Positions 17,217 to 26,259 are shown, numbered from the stretch's first letter. The stretch: DNA of 64,000 bases from Bifidobacterium imperatoris (GCF_002860405.1 NZ_NMWV01000005.1:248001-312000); one strand, 5' to 3'. A program made the numbers and translations. Notes: generated from the sequence alone by a model not told the origin.

Positions 17217-18203
17217 ATGGCAGAAACCCCTCTTGCATTTGAAATCGCCACGTTTGTGGTGCTCGCGCTGTTCTTCATCGTCGACCTGTTCATTATCGGC
17301 CGACGACCGCATGTGCCGTCCACCAAGGAATGCGTGCAGCATATCGCGTTCTTTGTGGTCATGGCACTGATCTTCGGCGGCTGCATCTGGTATTTCGCCG
17401 GATCTAAGCCCGCCATCGAGTTCTATTCCGGATGGCTGACTGAGTATTCACTGTCGATTGACAACCTGTTTGTGTTCGTCATCATCATGTCGAATTTCGC
17501 AGTGCCGAAAAAGATTCAGAAGTATGTGCTGTCCGTCGGCATTACTATCGCGCTGATTTTCCGCGGCCTGTTTATTCTGATTGGTGCCGCTTTGATTTCC
17601 CGCTTTACGTGGGTGTTCTTCATCTTTGGTGCATTCCTGATTTACACGGCCATCAAGCTGGTTGTCGGCGGCGATGAAGACGAGGAATATCACGAAAATG
17701 GTTTGATTCGCACGCTGCGTAAGGTCATCAAAATCACCGATGAATATGATGGTGAGAAATTGCGTACCACGCGTAACGGCGTGCGCTACTGGACCCCGAT
17801 GCTTATCGTGTTCCTGACCATTGGCACCACTGATGTGATGTTTGCTTTCGATTCCATTCCGGCCATCTTCGGTTTGACCAAGGATCCGTTCCTGGTCTTT
17901 ACCTCTAATGTGTTCGCTCTGCTTGGTTTGCAGCAGCTGTATTTCCTGCTGGGTGCTTTGCTGGACAAGCTTGTATACCTGCCGGCTGGTCTTTCCATTG
18001 TCTTGGGCTTCATTGGCATCAAGCTTGTGATGGAAGCCCTGCATGGCAATACGCTGCCGTTCATCAATGGTGGCGAAGGCGTGCACTGGGTTCCGGAAAT
18101 TCCGACATGGCTGTCCTTGGCTGTGATTGTGGTGGCAATTGGTGGCGCAGCCATTGCCTCCATTATCAAGATGAAGAGTATGGAAAAGGTTGAAAAGGCC
18201 TGA
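17217..18203 (+). CDS. TerC/Alx family integral membrane protein
   Basis: The 328-residue protein has about eight or nine membrane segments. TerC-family hallmarks are visible: WLTEYSLSIDNLFVFVII (about residues 75-92), the later TTDVMFAFDSIPAIFGLT (about residues 205-222) and FALLGLQQLYFLLGALL. The conserved acidic residues in the SIDN and FAFDS motifs are thought to bind divalent cations. Members are linked to tellurite resistance (TerC) and manganese export under alkaline or Mn stress (Alx). The substrate is not shown by the sequence. GGGTAGGGA serves as ribosome binding site. The gene has no obvious partner. Confidence 0.88.
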   Translation: MAETPLAFEIATFVVLALFFIVDLFIIGRRPHVPSTKECVQHIAFFVVMALIFGGCIWYFAGSKPAIEFYSGWLTEYSLSIDNLFVFVIIMSNFAVPKKIQKYVLSVGITIALIFRGLFILIGAALISRFTWVFFIFGAFLIYTAIKLVVGGDEDEEYHENGLIRTLRKVIKITDEYDGEKLRTTRNGVRYWTPMLIVFLTIGTTDVMFAFDSIPAIFGLTKDPFLVFTSNVFALLGLQQLYFLLGALLDKLVYLPAGLSIVLGFIGIKLVMEALHGNTLPFINGGEGVHWVPEIPTWLSLAVIVVAIGGAAIASIIKMKSMEKVEKA

Positions 18204-18247
18204 TTTCACGAGGAATTTATCTCCACGAAACCCAATGGGCAGAACAA

Positions 18248-18261
18248 TGTGAGCGCTCACA
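18248..18261. promoter_or_regulatory. Perfect 14-bp LacI-type palindrome upstream of pyk
   Basis: TGTGAGCGCTCACA is a perfect palindrome centred on CG, typical of LacI-family operators. A second, partial copy (GGTGAGCGCTAG, 18292-18303) lies between the pyk -35 and -10. In bifidobacteria LacI-type regulators such as AraQ and MalR1 are reported to control central carbon genes; assignment here is inference. Confidence 0.65.
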
Positions 18262-18279
18262 ACACACCGAGTAAAAAAC

Positions 18280-18309
18280 TTGTCATGCGTCGGTGAGCGC
18301 TAGTAGACT
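18280..18309 (+). promoter_or_regulatory. pyk promoter
   Basis: TTGTCA (18280-18285) and TAGACT (18304-18309) are 18 bases apart. The spacer holds a partial LacI-type operator. The predicted leader to the pyk ATG is about 54 bases. Confidence 0.6.
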
Positions 18310-18369
18310 ATTGCACGGCAAGTGAGGCTTCAAGCCTCGAACCAACAAAGAAAAGATAGGCAGGCATTC

Positions 18370-19812
18370 ATGCGTAAAGCCAAGATCGTAGACACCATCG
18401 GTCCCGCTACCGAGGATTACGACAACCTCCTCAAGCTCGTTGAAGCTGGTATGGACGTTGCTCGTCTGAACCGCTCCCACGGCACTCCTGAGGATCACCT
18501 CCGCGTCTACAACAACGTCCGCAAGGCCAGCAAGGAAACCGGTCGCAACGTCGCCGCTCTCGTTGATCTGCAGGGCCCGAAGATTCGCTGCGGTTGGTTC
18601 AAGAAGAACGCTGAGGGCGAGGACAAGGTTCAGCTCCAGCTCGGCCAGGAATTCATCATCACCACCGACGACATCGAGGGTGACGAGCACATCACCTCCA
18701 CCACCTTCAAGGGTCTGCCGGGCGATTGCCACCCGGGCGATCCGATCCTGATCGACGACGGCAAGGTCCGTCTCGAGGTCACCAAGGTCGAAGGCAACAA
18801 CGTGCACACCAAGGTTGTTGTGGCTGGCCCCGTGTCCTCCCACAAGGGCATCAACCTGCCGGGCGTTGCCGTCTCCCTGCCGGCTCTGACCGAGAAGGAT
18901 GAGGCCGACCTGCGTTGGGCCATCCGCACTGGTGCTGACATCATCGCTATGTCCTTCGTGCGCTTCGCCACCGATATCGATCGCGCTCACGAGATCATGG
19001 ACGAAGAAGGCCGTCGCATCCCGATCGTCGCCAAGATCGAGAAGCCGCAGGCTCTGGAGAACCTCGAAGACATCGTCAAGACCTTCGACGGCGTGATGGC
19101 TGCTCGTGGTGATATGGCCGTTGAGTGCCCGCTGGAAGAGGTCCCGCTGGCCACCAAGCGCATCATCGAGCTGGCTCGCCAGTACGCCAAGCCGGTCATC
19201 GTGGCTACCGAGGTTCTCGGCTCTATGGTGAACAACCCGGTCCCGACCCGTGCAGAGGCTTCCGACTGCGCCAACGCTGTTCTCGACGGTGCTGACGCCA
19301 CCATGACCTCCAACGAGACCGCCGTTGGTAAGTACCCGGCAGTCACCGTGGACACCATGTCCCGCATCTCCGGCTACGCCACCGATCACGGCTTCGATCG
19401 TATCCCGGAGCTCAAGAACCTGGATATGTCCTCCACTGGCGCTGTTTCCTCCGCTGCCGTTGACCTGGCTGACAAGCTCAACGCCAAGGCCATCGTTGCC
19501 TACACCCAGACCGGTTCCACCGTGCACCGCGTTTCCCGCGAGCGTCCGGCCGCCCCGATCTACGGCATCACCAACAACGAGCACACCTACCACTGGCTGG
19601 CTCTGTCTTGGGGTACCGAAGCCTTCCTGACCGAGGAAGACTACCACGACAAGTCCCGCAAGGACCTCATGATCTTCACCGACAAGGTCCTCAAGGATGC
19701 CGGCAAGGTTGTTGACGGCGACAAGATCGTCATCCTGAGCTCCGCTCAGGGCGATCACCAGCCGGGCCGCACCGACTCCATCTACGTCCACACCGTTGGC
19801 GCTTGCGACTGA
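18370..19812 (+). CDS. pyk: Pyruvate kinase
   Basis: Pyk converts phosphoenolpyruvate and ADP to pyruvate and ATP. The ATG at 18370 gives 480 residues starting MRKAKIVDTIGPATEDYDNL. Motifs include GMDVARLNRSHG, the active-site IVAKIEKPQALENL and the cation site ARGDMAVE. The usual ATQMLESM reads ATEVLGSM, and DGADAVMLSGETAKG reads DGADATMTSNETAVG, so several conserved positions are altered, which is a lineage trait rather than damage because the frame is intact. Codon bias is strong. The promoter overlaps LacI-type operator sequences and a terminator follows. Confidence 0.95.
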   Translation: MRKAKIVDTIGPATEDYDNLLKLVEAGMDVARLNRSHGTPEDHLRVYNNVRKASKETGRNVAALVDLQGPKIRCGWFKKNAEGEDKVQLQLGQEFIITTDDIEGDEHITSTTFKGLPGDCHPGDPILIDDGKVRLEVTKVEGNNVHTKVVVAGPVSSHKGINLPGVAVSLPALTEKDEADLRWAIRTGADIIAMSFVRFATDIDRAHEIMDEEGRRIPIVAKIEKPQALENLEDIVKTFDGVMAARGDMAVECPLEEVPLATKRIIELARQYAKPVIVATEVLGSMVNNPVPTRAEASDCANAVLDGADATMTSNETAVGKYPAVTVDTMSRISGYATDHGFDRIPELKNLDMSSTGAVSSAAVDLADKLNAKAIVAYTQTGSTVHRVSRERPAAPIYGITNNEHTYHWLALSWGTEAFLTEEDYHDKSRKDLMIFTDKVLKDAGKVVDGDKIVILSSAQGDHQPGRTDSIYVHTVGACD

Positions 19813-19854
19813 TTTTTCCGTCAGCCAAGCTACGCATAACGCGTTGTAGATAGC

Positions 19855-19884
19855 AAAAGCCCCATCCGTATGGATGGGGCTTTT
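19855..19884. terminator. Terminator between pyk and the convergent NUDIX gene
   Basis: AAAAGCCCCATCC and GGATGGGGCTTTT form a perfect stem with a 4-base loop. A and T runs on both sides allow use in both directions. Confidence 0.9.
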
Positions 19885-19937
19885 CTGTACTTCAGATCTT
19901 TTGTGATTAGAGGCAATCCATCGCAATCAATCACATA

Positions 19938-20534
19938 TCAATCATTCAGATGATCAAAGTTGCCGCACTTCAGACGCAGCACAGCAATAATCGTCTTGGC
20001 ATCCACAATCGTTCCGTTGAGAATCATTTCATACGCTTCGTCAACGCTCACCAGACGAACCTGCGAACGCGGAGTCTCAGGGCCGATTGACTGGTGAGAA
20101 GCAGGAGACAGACCAGTGGCAAAGAACAACGATGTGTGTTGGGTGGAATAGCTCGGCGTATTCAGGAATCGCGCGAATTGCGTGAACTTAGCCGCCTCAT
20201 AGCCGCCTTCCTCGGCAAGCTTGCGCTGAGCAGCCTCAAGCGGGCGCTCAGAATCAGCGGCATGACCGCCGGGAATCTCCAAAGTCCAACGGTGGTTGGC
20301 CACACGGTACTGTTCCACGAGCGGAATTTTGCCGTCATCGGTCAAGGCAAGTACGGCAACTGTATCTCCGCTGTTGTCTTGAATGCAGTAACGGTCGAAC
20401 GTCTTACCATTGGCTGACTCATAAGACACATGATCGATATTGAAATAATGCGTCTCAACGATTTGCTGACGTCCCGTTTCCTTCACTGGAGCCGTGCGCC
20501 ACGGGTCAAATTGACGATATGTTTCGTTGCTCAT
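19938..20534 (-). CDS. NUDIX hydrolase, ADP-ribose pyrophosphatase-like, with altered NUDIX box
   Basis: The 198-residue protein has the ADP-ribose pyrophosphatase layout: N-terminal strand region with VETHYFNIDHVSYE, then VLALTDDGKIPLVEQYR, WTLEIPGGHA, and the NUDIX helix ERPLEAAQRKLAEEGGY. In the canonical box the helix reads REUxEExGU; here the first of these Glu residues is Lys (RKLAEEGGY), which may weaken metal binding or activity. A later AxFxTPxYSTQ-like stretch (FLNTPSYSTQHTSLFFA) agrees with the family. GGAGGGG precedes the ATG. A second NUDIX protein at 25582 has a standard box. Confidence 0.8.
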   Translation of the reverse strand: MSNETYRQFDPWRTAPVKETGRQQIVETHYFNIDHVSYESANGKTFDRYCIQDNSGDTVAVLALTDDGKIPLVEQYRVANHRWTLEIPGGHAADSERPLEAAQRKLAEEGGYEAAKFTQFARFLNTPSYSTQHTSLFFATGLSPASHQSIGPETPRSQVRLVSVDEAYEMILNGTIVDAKTIIAVLRLKCGNFDHLND

Positions 20535-20731
20535 AACCCCTCCTCACCAAGGTAGTACATCGAAACTACGCTTATTGTATGCCGAGAGATTTCAGATTGT
20601 TTGGGGCAACACACGCAAGCAATAACATGTCATGCAAAGTTTTTCCACCAGCCATCATGCCTGATTTTCCAAAGGTTTAGAGGCTGTTGCCGAAGGTTGA
20701 AGGAAAGAAAATATCAAGAAATATGCGTGTC

Positions 20732-20759
20732 TTGGCCGCATAGGTCGAATTGGTATGCT
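20732..20759 (+). promoter_or_regulatory. Candidate promoter of tRNA-Leu
   Basis: TTGGCC (20732-20737) and TATGCT (20754-20759) are 16 bases apart, 27 bases before the tRNA. The rest of 20535-20731 shows no gene. Confidence 0.45.
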
Positions 20760-20785
20760 AATCTCTCGAAGAGTGCTTTGAGCAC

Positions 20786-20859
20786 GCCCTCGTATCCCAA
20801 TTGGTAGAGGAAGCAGCCTCAAAATCTGCGCAGTGTGGGTTCGAGTCCCACCGAGGGCA
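20786..20859 (+). tRNA. tRNA-Leu (anticodon CAA) with a short variable loop
   Basis: A full cloverleaf can be drawn: acceptor GCCCTCG with CGAGGGC, T-arm GTGGG-TTCGAGT-CCCAC, and anticodon loop CTCAAAA with CAA at 20820-20822, discriminator A. CCA is not encoded. Two points are odd: the variable region is only 5 bases (GCAGT), whereas bacterial tRNA-Leu has a long class II arm, and the base pair closing the anticodon loop is C-U. Identity is by anticodon only. Confidence 0.8.
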
Positions 20860-20932
20860 CCCTTAATATGGTTATTACTGAGAAGTAATTCATATTTCCC
20901 TAGCAAGTAAATCTCACAGAAAAGAGGTTGGC

Positions 20933-21721
20933 ATGGCTGCAAGGAAGAGGTCTGAAGAACCAAGCATCGATATGGATGAGGTGCTTACCGATGAGGAACT
21001 GAGGGCTGCAGCCGCTGGCGATGAAGCTCCTGCAGAACGTAAGGAAAAGCCTGCTGACGCTCCTCGTACCGTAGTCGTGGCCGAAGATGAAGCCGTGAAC
21101 CGCATGGATTTGGTCGCCATGTTGGAAGATAACGGCTATGAAGTAGTGGGTCAGGCTGCAAATGGTGAGGAAGCTGTTGAGCTGACTCGTAAGTTCCGCC
21201 CAGATGTTGTGTGCATGGACGTTAAGATGCCGCGCATGGATGGCATCGCCGCAGCCGGCATTATCTGCGATGAAAACATCGCTCCAGTGGTAATGCTTAC
21301 TGCTTTCTCCCAGACTGATCTGGTGAAGAAGGCAACCGGTGCCGGCGCTATGGCGTATGTCACCAAGCCGTACGAGGAATCCAAGCTGCTGCCGACGCTT
21401 GAAGTGGCTATGGGCCGTTTCGCTGAAATCAACGACCTGCTGGACAATGTGGAGCGTAGCGAGCAGAAGCTGCGTGAAACCACTGATCAGCTGAAGGAAA
21501 CCGAAGAGAAGCTCAAGAAGGCCGAGGATACGCTGGAAGAGCGTAAGTTGGTCGATCGCGCCAAGGGCCTGCTGATGGATAAGGCGGACTTCTCCGAGCA
21601 GGGAGCCTTCCGCTGGATTCAGAAGACCTCTATGGATCAGCGCATTCCGAAGAAGCGTCTGGCCCTGGCTATCATCGCCAAGTACGGCGATCCGAAGCCT
21701 TCGAACGCTGATGAGCGCTGA
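20933..21721 (+). CDS. pdtaR: ANTAR-domain response regulator (PdtaR/AmiR-NasT type)
   Basis: The 262-residue protein has a charged N-terminal extension of about 45 residues, then a receiver domain (TVVVAEDEAVNRMDLVAML, phospho-acceptor in VVCMDVKMPRMDG, conserved Lys in YVTKPYEES). A coiled-coil linker follows (KLRETTDQLKETEEKLKKAE), then a C-terminal ANTAR RNA-binding domain (VDRAKGLLMDK, then AFRWIQKTSMDQR and KKRLALAII). ANTAR proteins act as antiterminators by binding paired hexaloop RNA hairpins. In mycobacteria the PdtaR gene also lies close to polA. The stop overlaps the polA start by 11 bases, so the two are coupled. No sensor kinase is adjacent. Confidence 0.88.
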   Translation: MAARKRSEEPSIDMDEVLTDEELRAAAAGDEAPAERKEKPADAPRTVVVAEDEAVNRMDLVAMLEDNGYEVVGQAANGEEAVELTRKFRPDVVCMDVKMPRMDGIAAAGIICDENIAPVVMLTAFSQTDLVKKATGAGAMAYVTKPYEESKLLPTLEVAMGRFAEINDLLDNVERSEQKLRETTDQLKETEEKLKKAEDTLEERKLVDRAKGLLMDKADFSEQGAFRWIQKTSMDQRIPKKRLALAIIAKYGDPKPSNADER

Positions 21722-24593
21722 CGCTCAAGCGCCTGTAAGCGCGGCAGCCAACGATACACTGCTTGTAGTAGATGGTCATTCGCTGGCTTTCCGCGCTTTT
21801 TTTGCGCTTCCAGTAGAGAATTTCAGCACTTCTGAGGGTCAGGCCACCAACGCGGTATGGGGATTCGCCTCCATGCTGTCGCAGGTCATCACCGCGGAAC
21901 AACCAACTCGTCTTGGCGTTGCGTTCGATGTTAAGGGCGGTACCTTCCGCAACACGATGCTGCCGCAGTATAAAGGTACGCGTGAGGCCGCTCCTGAGGA
22001 GCTGCTTACCCAGCTGCCGCTGATTCAGCGTATGCTGAAGGCTTTGGGTGTCACCTATATTGAAAAGCCCGGTTTTGAGGGCGATGATATTATCGCCACG
22101 CTTGCCACTATGGGAGACAAAGCCGGCTATCATACGCTGGTGCTGTCCGGCGATCGCGACGCGTTCCAGCTGGTGGATGACAATGTCACGGTACTGTACC
22201 CGGGGCATCACTTCAAAGATTTGAAGCATATGACCCCACAATCCATCGTGGATAAATACAAGGTCACTCCAGCTCAATACCCTGATCTGGCGGCTTTGCG
22301 CGGCGAAACCGCGGATAATATTCCCGGAGTGCCGGGCGTGGGCGATGGATTCGCCGCCAAGTGGATTAATCAGTACGGTTCACTGGAAGGTATTTGCGAA
22401 CACGCTGATGAGATCGGTGGCAAGAAGGGCGAGGCTCTGCGCGCCAATATCGACCAGGTGAAGCTCAACCGCAAGGTCAACGCGTTGGTGAGAGATGTTG
22501 ACCTGGGCATCAGCCTTGATGATTTGGGCTTTGGCGCCGTTGATACCAAACAAGTCGATGAGCTGTTCAAGGAACTTGAATTTGGTGTGCGCACCAAAAG
22601 CCGTGTGCTGAAGACCTTTAACGCCGGCAGTACGGTAGCCGCGTCAACTACTACCTCCACATCCGCCGATGATACGGGTACTGAGTCCGATGATGCCGCA
22701 TTGCAGATTCCGGATGCGGTGGTCATCGAATCAGCTCAGCAGTTCCATGATTGGATTGCAACACATCAGACATCAGTCAATGTGCCTGACAATATCGCTG
22801 ATTTCAAGGCTTCGGATTACTCGGAATCAGCTGATCGCAGTATTACATGCGGTGCTGCCGTAGCACATGCATGGACGCTTCATGCATGGGGGAGCGCTCG
22901 TCCGGGGCGAGCGACCAGCCAGGCGGTGGCTATTGCCGCCGGTGATTCAGCCGCTATCGTCAACACGGCTAACATCGAACTGAATTCGCAACTGGTTCAG
23001 GAATTACAGGAATTCTTGGATTCGCAGCATGGGCGCATCATCGTTCATGGATACAAGGAACTGCTGCACATCCTCAATCAGCTTGGTCTCAACATGGATT
23101 TGCCCATGTTCGACACCAAACTGGCCGGATACATCAGCCAGCCGGATTTCCATGCCGATGATTTGCAGCAGGCGGCTGAACACTTCCTGGATCTTCATTT
23201 CGATCAGGCGGAACAGCCGACCCAGGGCACGCTTGACTTTGATGAGGAACAGCCGGAAGAGCATCCTGATGAGCAGCGCATGCGCGATCTTGCCGTGATT
23301 CGTTCGCTCGCGTTGACCTTAAGCCCTGTGCTGGATTCCCGTAAGCAGTATTGGCTGATGCGTGCCATCGAATTGCCGGTTTCACAGGTACTGTATGGCA
23401 TGGAGCATCTTGGCGCCAAGGTTGATCTTTCACGTTTGACGGACATGAGAGACCAATTCGCTGCGGATGCCCGTTTCGCCCAAGAGGAAGCGTGGAAGCA
23501 CGCTGGTTCCGAAATCAATCTGCAAAGCCCCAAGCAGTTGCAAAAAGTACTGTTTGAAGACATGGGTCTGAAGCCCACCAAGCGCACCAAATCGGGCTCG
23601 TACACCACGAATGCTTCCGCGTTGCAGGATTTGTATATCAAATCCGTGGATAATGAGCGAGCCAATGGTTTCCTCGGAGCGCTGCTGCGCCACCGTGAAA
23701 CCAATAAGCTCAAGCAGATTGTGCAGACGCTGATTGACTCGGTCAATCCGATCGACGTGCGCATCCATACCACGTTCGAACAGACGGTTGCCGCTACCGG
23801 TCGTTTGAGCTCGGTGGATCCCAACCTGCAGAACATTCCCAATCGCAATGCCGCAGGCCGTGAAATCCGTGGCGTATTCGTGCCAGGCGAGGGCTATGAA
23901 GCGTTGATGAGCTGTGATTATTCACAGGTTGAGCTGCGCATCATGGCTGATTTGTCTGGAGATGAGGCACTGATTGAGGCTTTCCGCTCCGGAGCTGATT
24001 TCCATAAGTATGTGGCTTCGATGGTCTATAAGCTGCCTGTTGAGCAGATCACCAGTGACCAGCGTTCCCATGTGAAGGCAATGAGCTACGGCTTGGCCTA
24101 TGGTTTGAGCACGTTTGGTTTGGCCCAGCAGCTCAAGATTGCTCCGCGTGAAGCTGAAGCACTGAAGAATCGATATTTCGATACATTCGGCAAAGTGCAT
24201 GATTACCTTGAATCACTGGTTTCCTCGGCTCGTGAGCAAGGCTATACCGAAACGATGTTCGGCAGGCGCCGCTACTTCCCGGCGTTGCGCTCGACGAACA
24301 GGGTGGCCCGTGACGCCGCCGAGCGAGCTGCATTGAATGCACCGATTCAAGGCTCCGCCGCAGACATTATGAAGATCGCGATGATTCGCGCCGATCAGGC
24401 ACTGAAGGATGCGCATGTACGCAGCCGCATCATTCTGCAGATTCATGATGAACTTGTGGTGGAAATCGCACCGGGAGAGGCTGAGCAGGTTACCGAACTG
24501 GTGAAGAACGCTATGGAGCATGCTGTGAATTTTGCCGTGCCGCTGGATGTGTCTTGTGGTATTGGTGCAGATTGGCAGCTTGCCGCGCACTGA
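21711..24593 (+). CDS. polA: DNA polymerase I
   Basis: The 960-residue protein carries the 5' nuclease domain at the N-terminus (LLVVDGHSLAFRAFFALP, FEGDDIIATLA, LSGDRDAFQLV, GETADNIPGVPGVG). A proofreading-like middle lacks the DxE catalytic motif I, as is usual for actinobacteria, and contains a low-complexity Ser/Thr/Asp linker near residues 300-330. The polymerase domain has motif A LMSCDYSQVELRIMADLSG, motif B RSHVKAMSYGLAYGLSTFG and motif C LQIHDELVVEIA. It fills gaps in Okazaki fragment processing and excision repair, downstream of UvrB action. The ATG overlaps the ANTAR gene by 11 bases. Confidence 0.96.
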   Translation: MSADAQAPVSAAANDTLLVVDGHSLAFRAFFALPVENFSTSEGQATNAVWGFASMLSQVITAEQPTRLGVAFDVKGGTFRNTMLPQYKGTREAAPEELLTQLPLIQRMLKALGVTYIEKPGFEGDDIIATLATMGDKAGYHTLVLSGDRDAFQLVDDNVTVLYPGHHFKDLKHMTPQSIVDKYKVTPAQYPDLAALRGETADNIPGVPGVGDGFAAKWINQYGSLEGICEHADEIGGKKGEALRANIDQVKLNRKVNALVRDVDLGISLDDLGFGAVDTKQVDELFKELEFGVRTKSRVLKTFNAGSTVAASTTTSTSADDTGTESDDAALQIPDAVVIESAQQFHDWIATHQTSVNVPDNIADFKASDYSESADRSITCGAAVAHAWTLHAWGSARPGRATSQAVAIAAGDSAAIVNTANIELNSQLVQELQEFLDSQHGRIIVHGYKELLHILNQLGLNMDLPMFDTKLAGYISQPDFHADDLQQAAEHFLDLHFDQAEQPTQGTLDFDEEQPEEHPDEQRMRDLAVIRSLALTLSPVLDSRKQYWLMRAIELPVSQVLYGMEHLGAKVDLSRLTDMRDQFAADARFAQEEAWKHAGSEINLQSPKQLQKVLFEDMGLKPTKRTKSGSYTTNASALQDLYIKSVDNERANGFLGALLRHRETNKLKQIVQTLIDSVNPIDVRIHTTFEQTVAATGRLSSVDPNLQNIPNRNAAGREIRGVFVPGEGYEALMSCDYSQVELRIMADLSGDEALIEAFRSGADFHKYVASMVYKLPVEQITSDQRSHVKAMSYGLAYGLSTFGLAQQLKIAPREAEALKNRYFDTFGKVHDYLESLVSSAREQGYTETMFGRRRYFPALRSTNRVARDAAERAALNAPIQGSAADIMKIAMIRADQALKDAHVRSRIILQIHDELVVEIAPGEAEQVTELVKNAMEHAVNFAVPLDVSCGIGADWQLAAH

Positions 24594-24616
24594 CAGGCGG
24601 ATGATAATCGGTCGGT

Positions 24617-24622
24617 TACAAT
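24617..24622 (+). promoter_or_regulatory. Candidate -10 element for leaderless Nif3-like gene
   Basis: TACAAT is followed by 7 bases (AATCGGT) and the ATG at 24630. No ribosome binding site is present. Confidence 0.55.
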
Positions 24623-24629
24623 AATCGGT

Positions 24630-25532
24630 ATGCCGAATCTCAAGCAAGTCGTTGACATTCTTGAAACACTGTATCCGCTTCGCTACGCCGAACAATGGGA
24701 TGAACCCGGACTGATCGTTGGCGATCTCAGCCATGATGTACAACGCATTGTGTTTGCCGCGGATCCAACTTCAGCCATTGTGGACAAGGCCATTGCAGCC
24801 GGTGCTGACTTGCTCATTACCCATCATCCACTGTTCTTCCGTTCAGTGCACGAAGTGGGCGGACTCGGATTCCGCGGTGATATTGTCCGCAGACTCTACA
24901 ATCACGGTTGCGGATTATGGGTAGGTCATACGAATGCGGATTCGGCATGGCGCGGTGTGGGCCAAGCCGCAGCCGATTATTTCGGACTCGAACAGCAGCG
25001 TCCGTTGGTGCCTGTCCAGGACGATCAATCGGAGCATGCGGTTGGATTGGGGCGAATCGGTGTGTTACCGGAACCGATGACGTTGCGGGATTTCGCTCAG
25101 CGCGTATTCACCGAAGTATCCGAACATGGCATGGCAACCAAGCTGGGCGTTCAGGTGTGCGGAGATTTGGAAGCGGAAGTTCGCAGTGTGGCAATCCTGC
25201 CAGGATCGGGAGACTCATTGTTCGATGAGGTACGCGCATCGGGAGCGGATGTGTATGTCACCAGTGATTTGAGACATCATCCGACCACGGATGCCATCGA
25301 ACAGGCTCGCTACGAAGCCAGAATGCGCGCCCAAGGCATTCAACTGGGGCAGGGGAGCACACAGACCAGGCCATATCTTATTAACACGCCACATGCCGCC
25401 ATTGAATCCATGTGGTTCAACTATGCGCTGGACGATATTCCGCAGGCTATTGAGAAGGCCACCGGCGAGCAGATAAGTGTTGAATGGTTCCATGACACAA
25501 CCGATCCGTGGGCGCTGAGTATCACCGAATAA
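24630..25532 (+). CDS. Nif3-like dinuclear metal centre hexameric protein
   Basis: The 300-residue protein belongs to the Nif3/YbgI (DUF34) family. The N-terminal LYPLRYAEQWDEPGLIVGD, the metal-binding DLLITHHPLFFRSV (His-His) and GLWVGHTNADSAWRGVGQ (His, Asp) are visible, as is the C-terminal DVYVTSDLRHHPTTDA segment. Members form toroidal hexamers with two metal ions per subunit and have been annotated as GTP cyclohydrolase type 1-like, but the physiological role is not settled. The gene follows polA by 36 bases but probably has its own start, since a TACAAT element sits 7 bases before the ATG. Confidence 0.88.
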   Translation: MPNLKQVVDILETLYPLRYAEQWDEPGLIVGDLSHDVQRIVFAADPTSAIVDKAIAAGADLLITHHPLFFRSVHEVGGLGFRGDIVRRLYNHGCGLWVGHTNADSAWRGVGQAAADYFGLEQQRPLVPVQDDQSEHAVGLGRIGVLPEPMTLRDFAQRVFTEVSEHGMATKLGVQVCGDLEAEVRSVAILPGSGDSLFDEVRASGADVYVTSDLRHHPTTDAIEQARYEARMRAQGIQLGQGSTQTRPYLINTPHAAIESMWFNYALDDIPQAIEKATGEQISVEWFHDTTDPWALSITE

Positions 25533-25581
25533 CCGATTTGAGCAGCTACAGTAGTATGTCGAGCACTCATCAAGGAGGAAC

Positions 25582-26259
25582 ATGTTCGGCCATAGCAAGC
25601 AGGAGCAGCTGGAACATAGGCTGGATCGAAAGCTTAACGCCAGTTCGGACGGCATCGACATGGATGTGCCAGCCGAAGTGTTGAACACCGCCACCGTATA
25701 CACCGGGCGTATCTTCCACGTTGATGATATGACTCTCGCATTGACGGATAAGCAAGGCAACAAGCATGAGATCAGCCGTCAGGTATTGCGCCATGCGCCG
25801 TGCGTGGTGATGCTGGTGCACGACATGTCCACTGACCGTTACTTAATCGAACGTGAATACCGTGCAGGATCGGACATGTTCGCCTACGGTCTTCCGGCAG
25901 GCCTGATGGATGAGGGCGAAGACATTCTCGATGCCGCCTTGAGAGAACTGGCCGAGGAAACCGGTGTGGTTCCGGACCGCAATGCGATGGGCGTGGATTA
26001 CGTGGGTGATTTCTACTCCTCGGAAGGCATGACCGACGAACTGGCACACATCATGGTGCTGCATTTAGGCCCGTTTAAGCACGAGGAACGGCATTTCGAC
26101 CCGGATGAGCATGTGGAATCCGCTTGGATTCCTTGGAGCGATTTGGCAGCCACGCGAATCACCGCATCGAATTCAATGATTGCCATCCAACATGAAGCAT
26201 TGCGTCGTTTGATTGCCAAACACGCTGACGATGAGAACAAGCCATCCTTGTTCTCCTGA
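25582..26259 (+). CDS. NUDIX hydrolase, ADP-ribose pyrophosphatase-like
   Basis: The ATG at 25582 has a strong AAGGAGG upstream and gives 225 residues. The standard NUDIX box is GLMDEGEDILDAALRELAEETGV-type (read in two parts: GLMDEGEDILDAAL and RELAEETGV), preceded by YLIEREYRAGSDMFAYGLPA. Later FYSSEGMTDELAHIMVL matches ADP-ribose pyrophosphatases, which hydrolyse ADP-ribose to AMP and ribose 5-phosphate. It differs from the NUDIX gene at 19938 in having all canonical acidic residues. The substrate is inferred from the family only. Confidence 0.85.
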   Translation: MFGHSKQEQLEHRLDRKLNASSDGIDMDVPAEVLNTATVYTGRIFHVDDMTLALTDKQGNKHEISRQVLRHAPCVVMLVHDMSTDRYLIEREYRAGSDMFAYGLPAGLMDEGEDILDAALRELAEETGVVPDRNAMGVDYVGDFYSSEGMTDELAHIMVLHLGPFKHEERHFDPDEHVESAWIPWSDLAATRITASNSMIAIQHEALRRLIAKHADDENKPSLFS

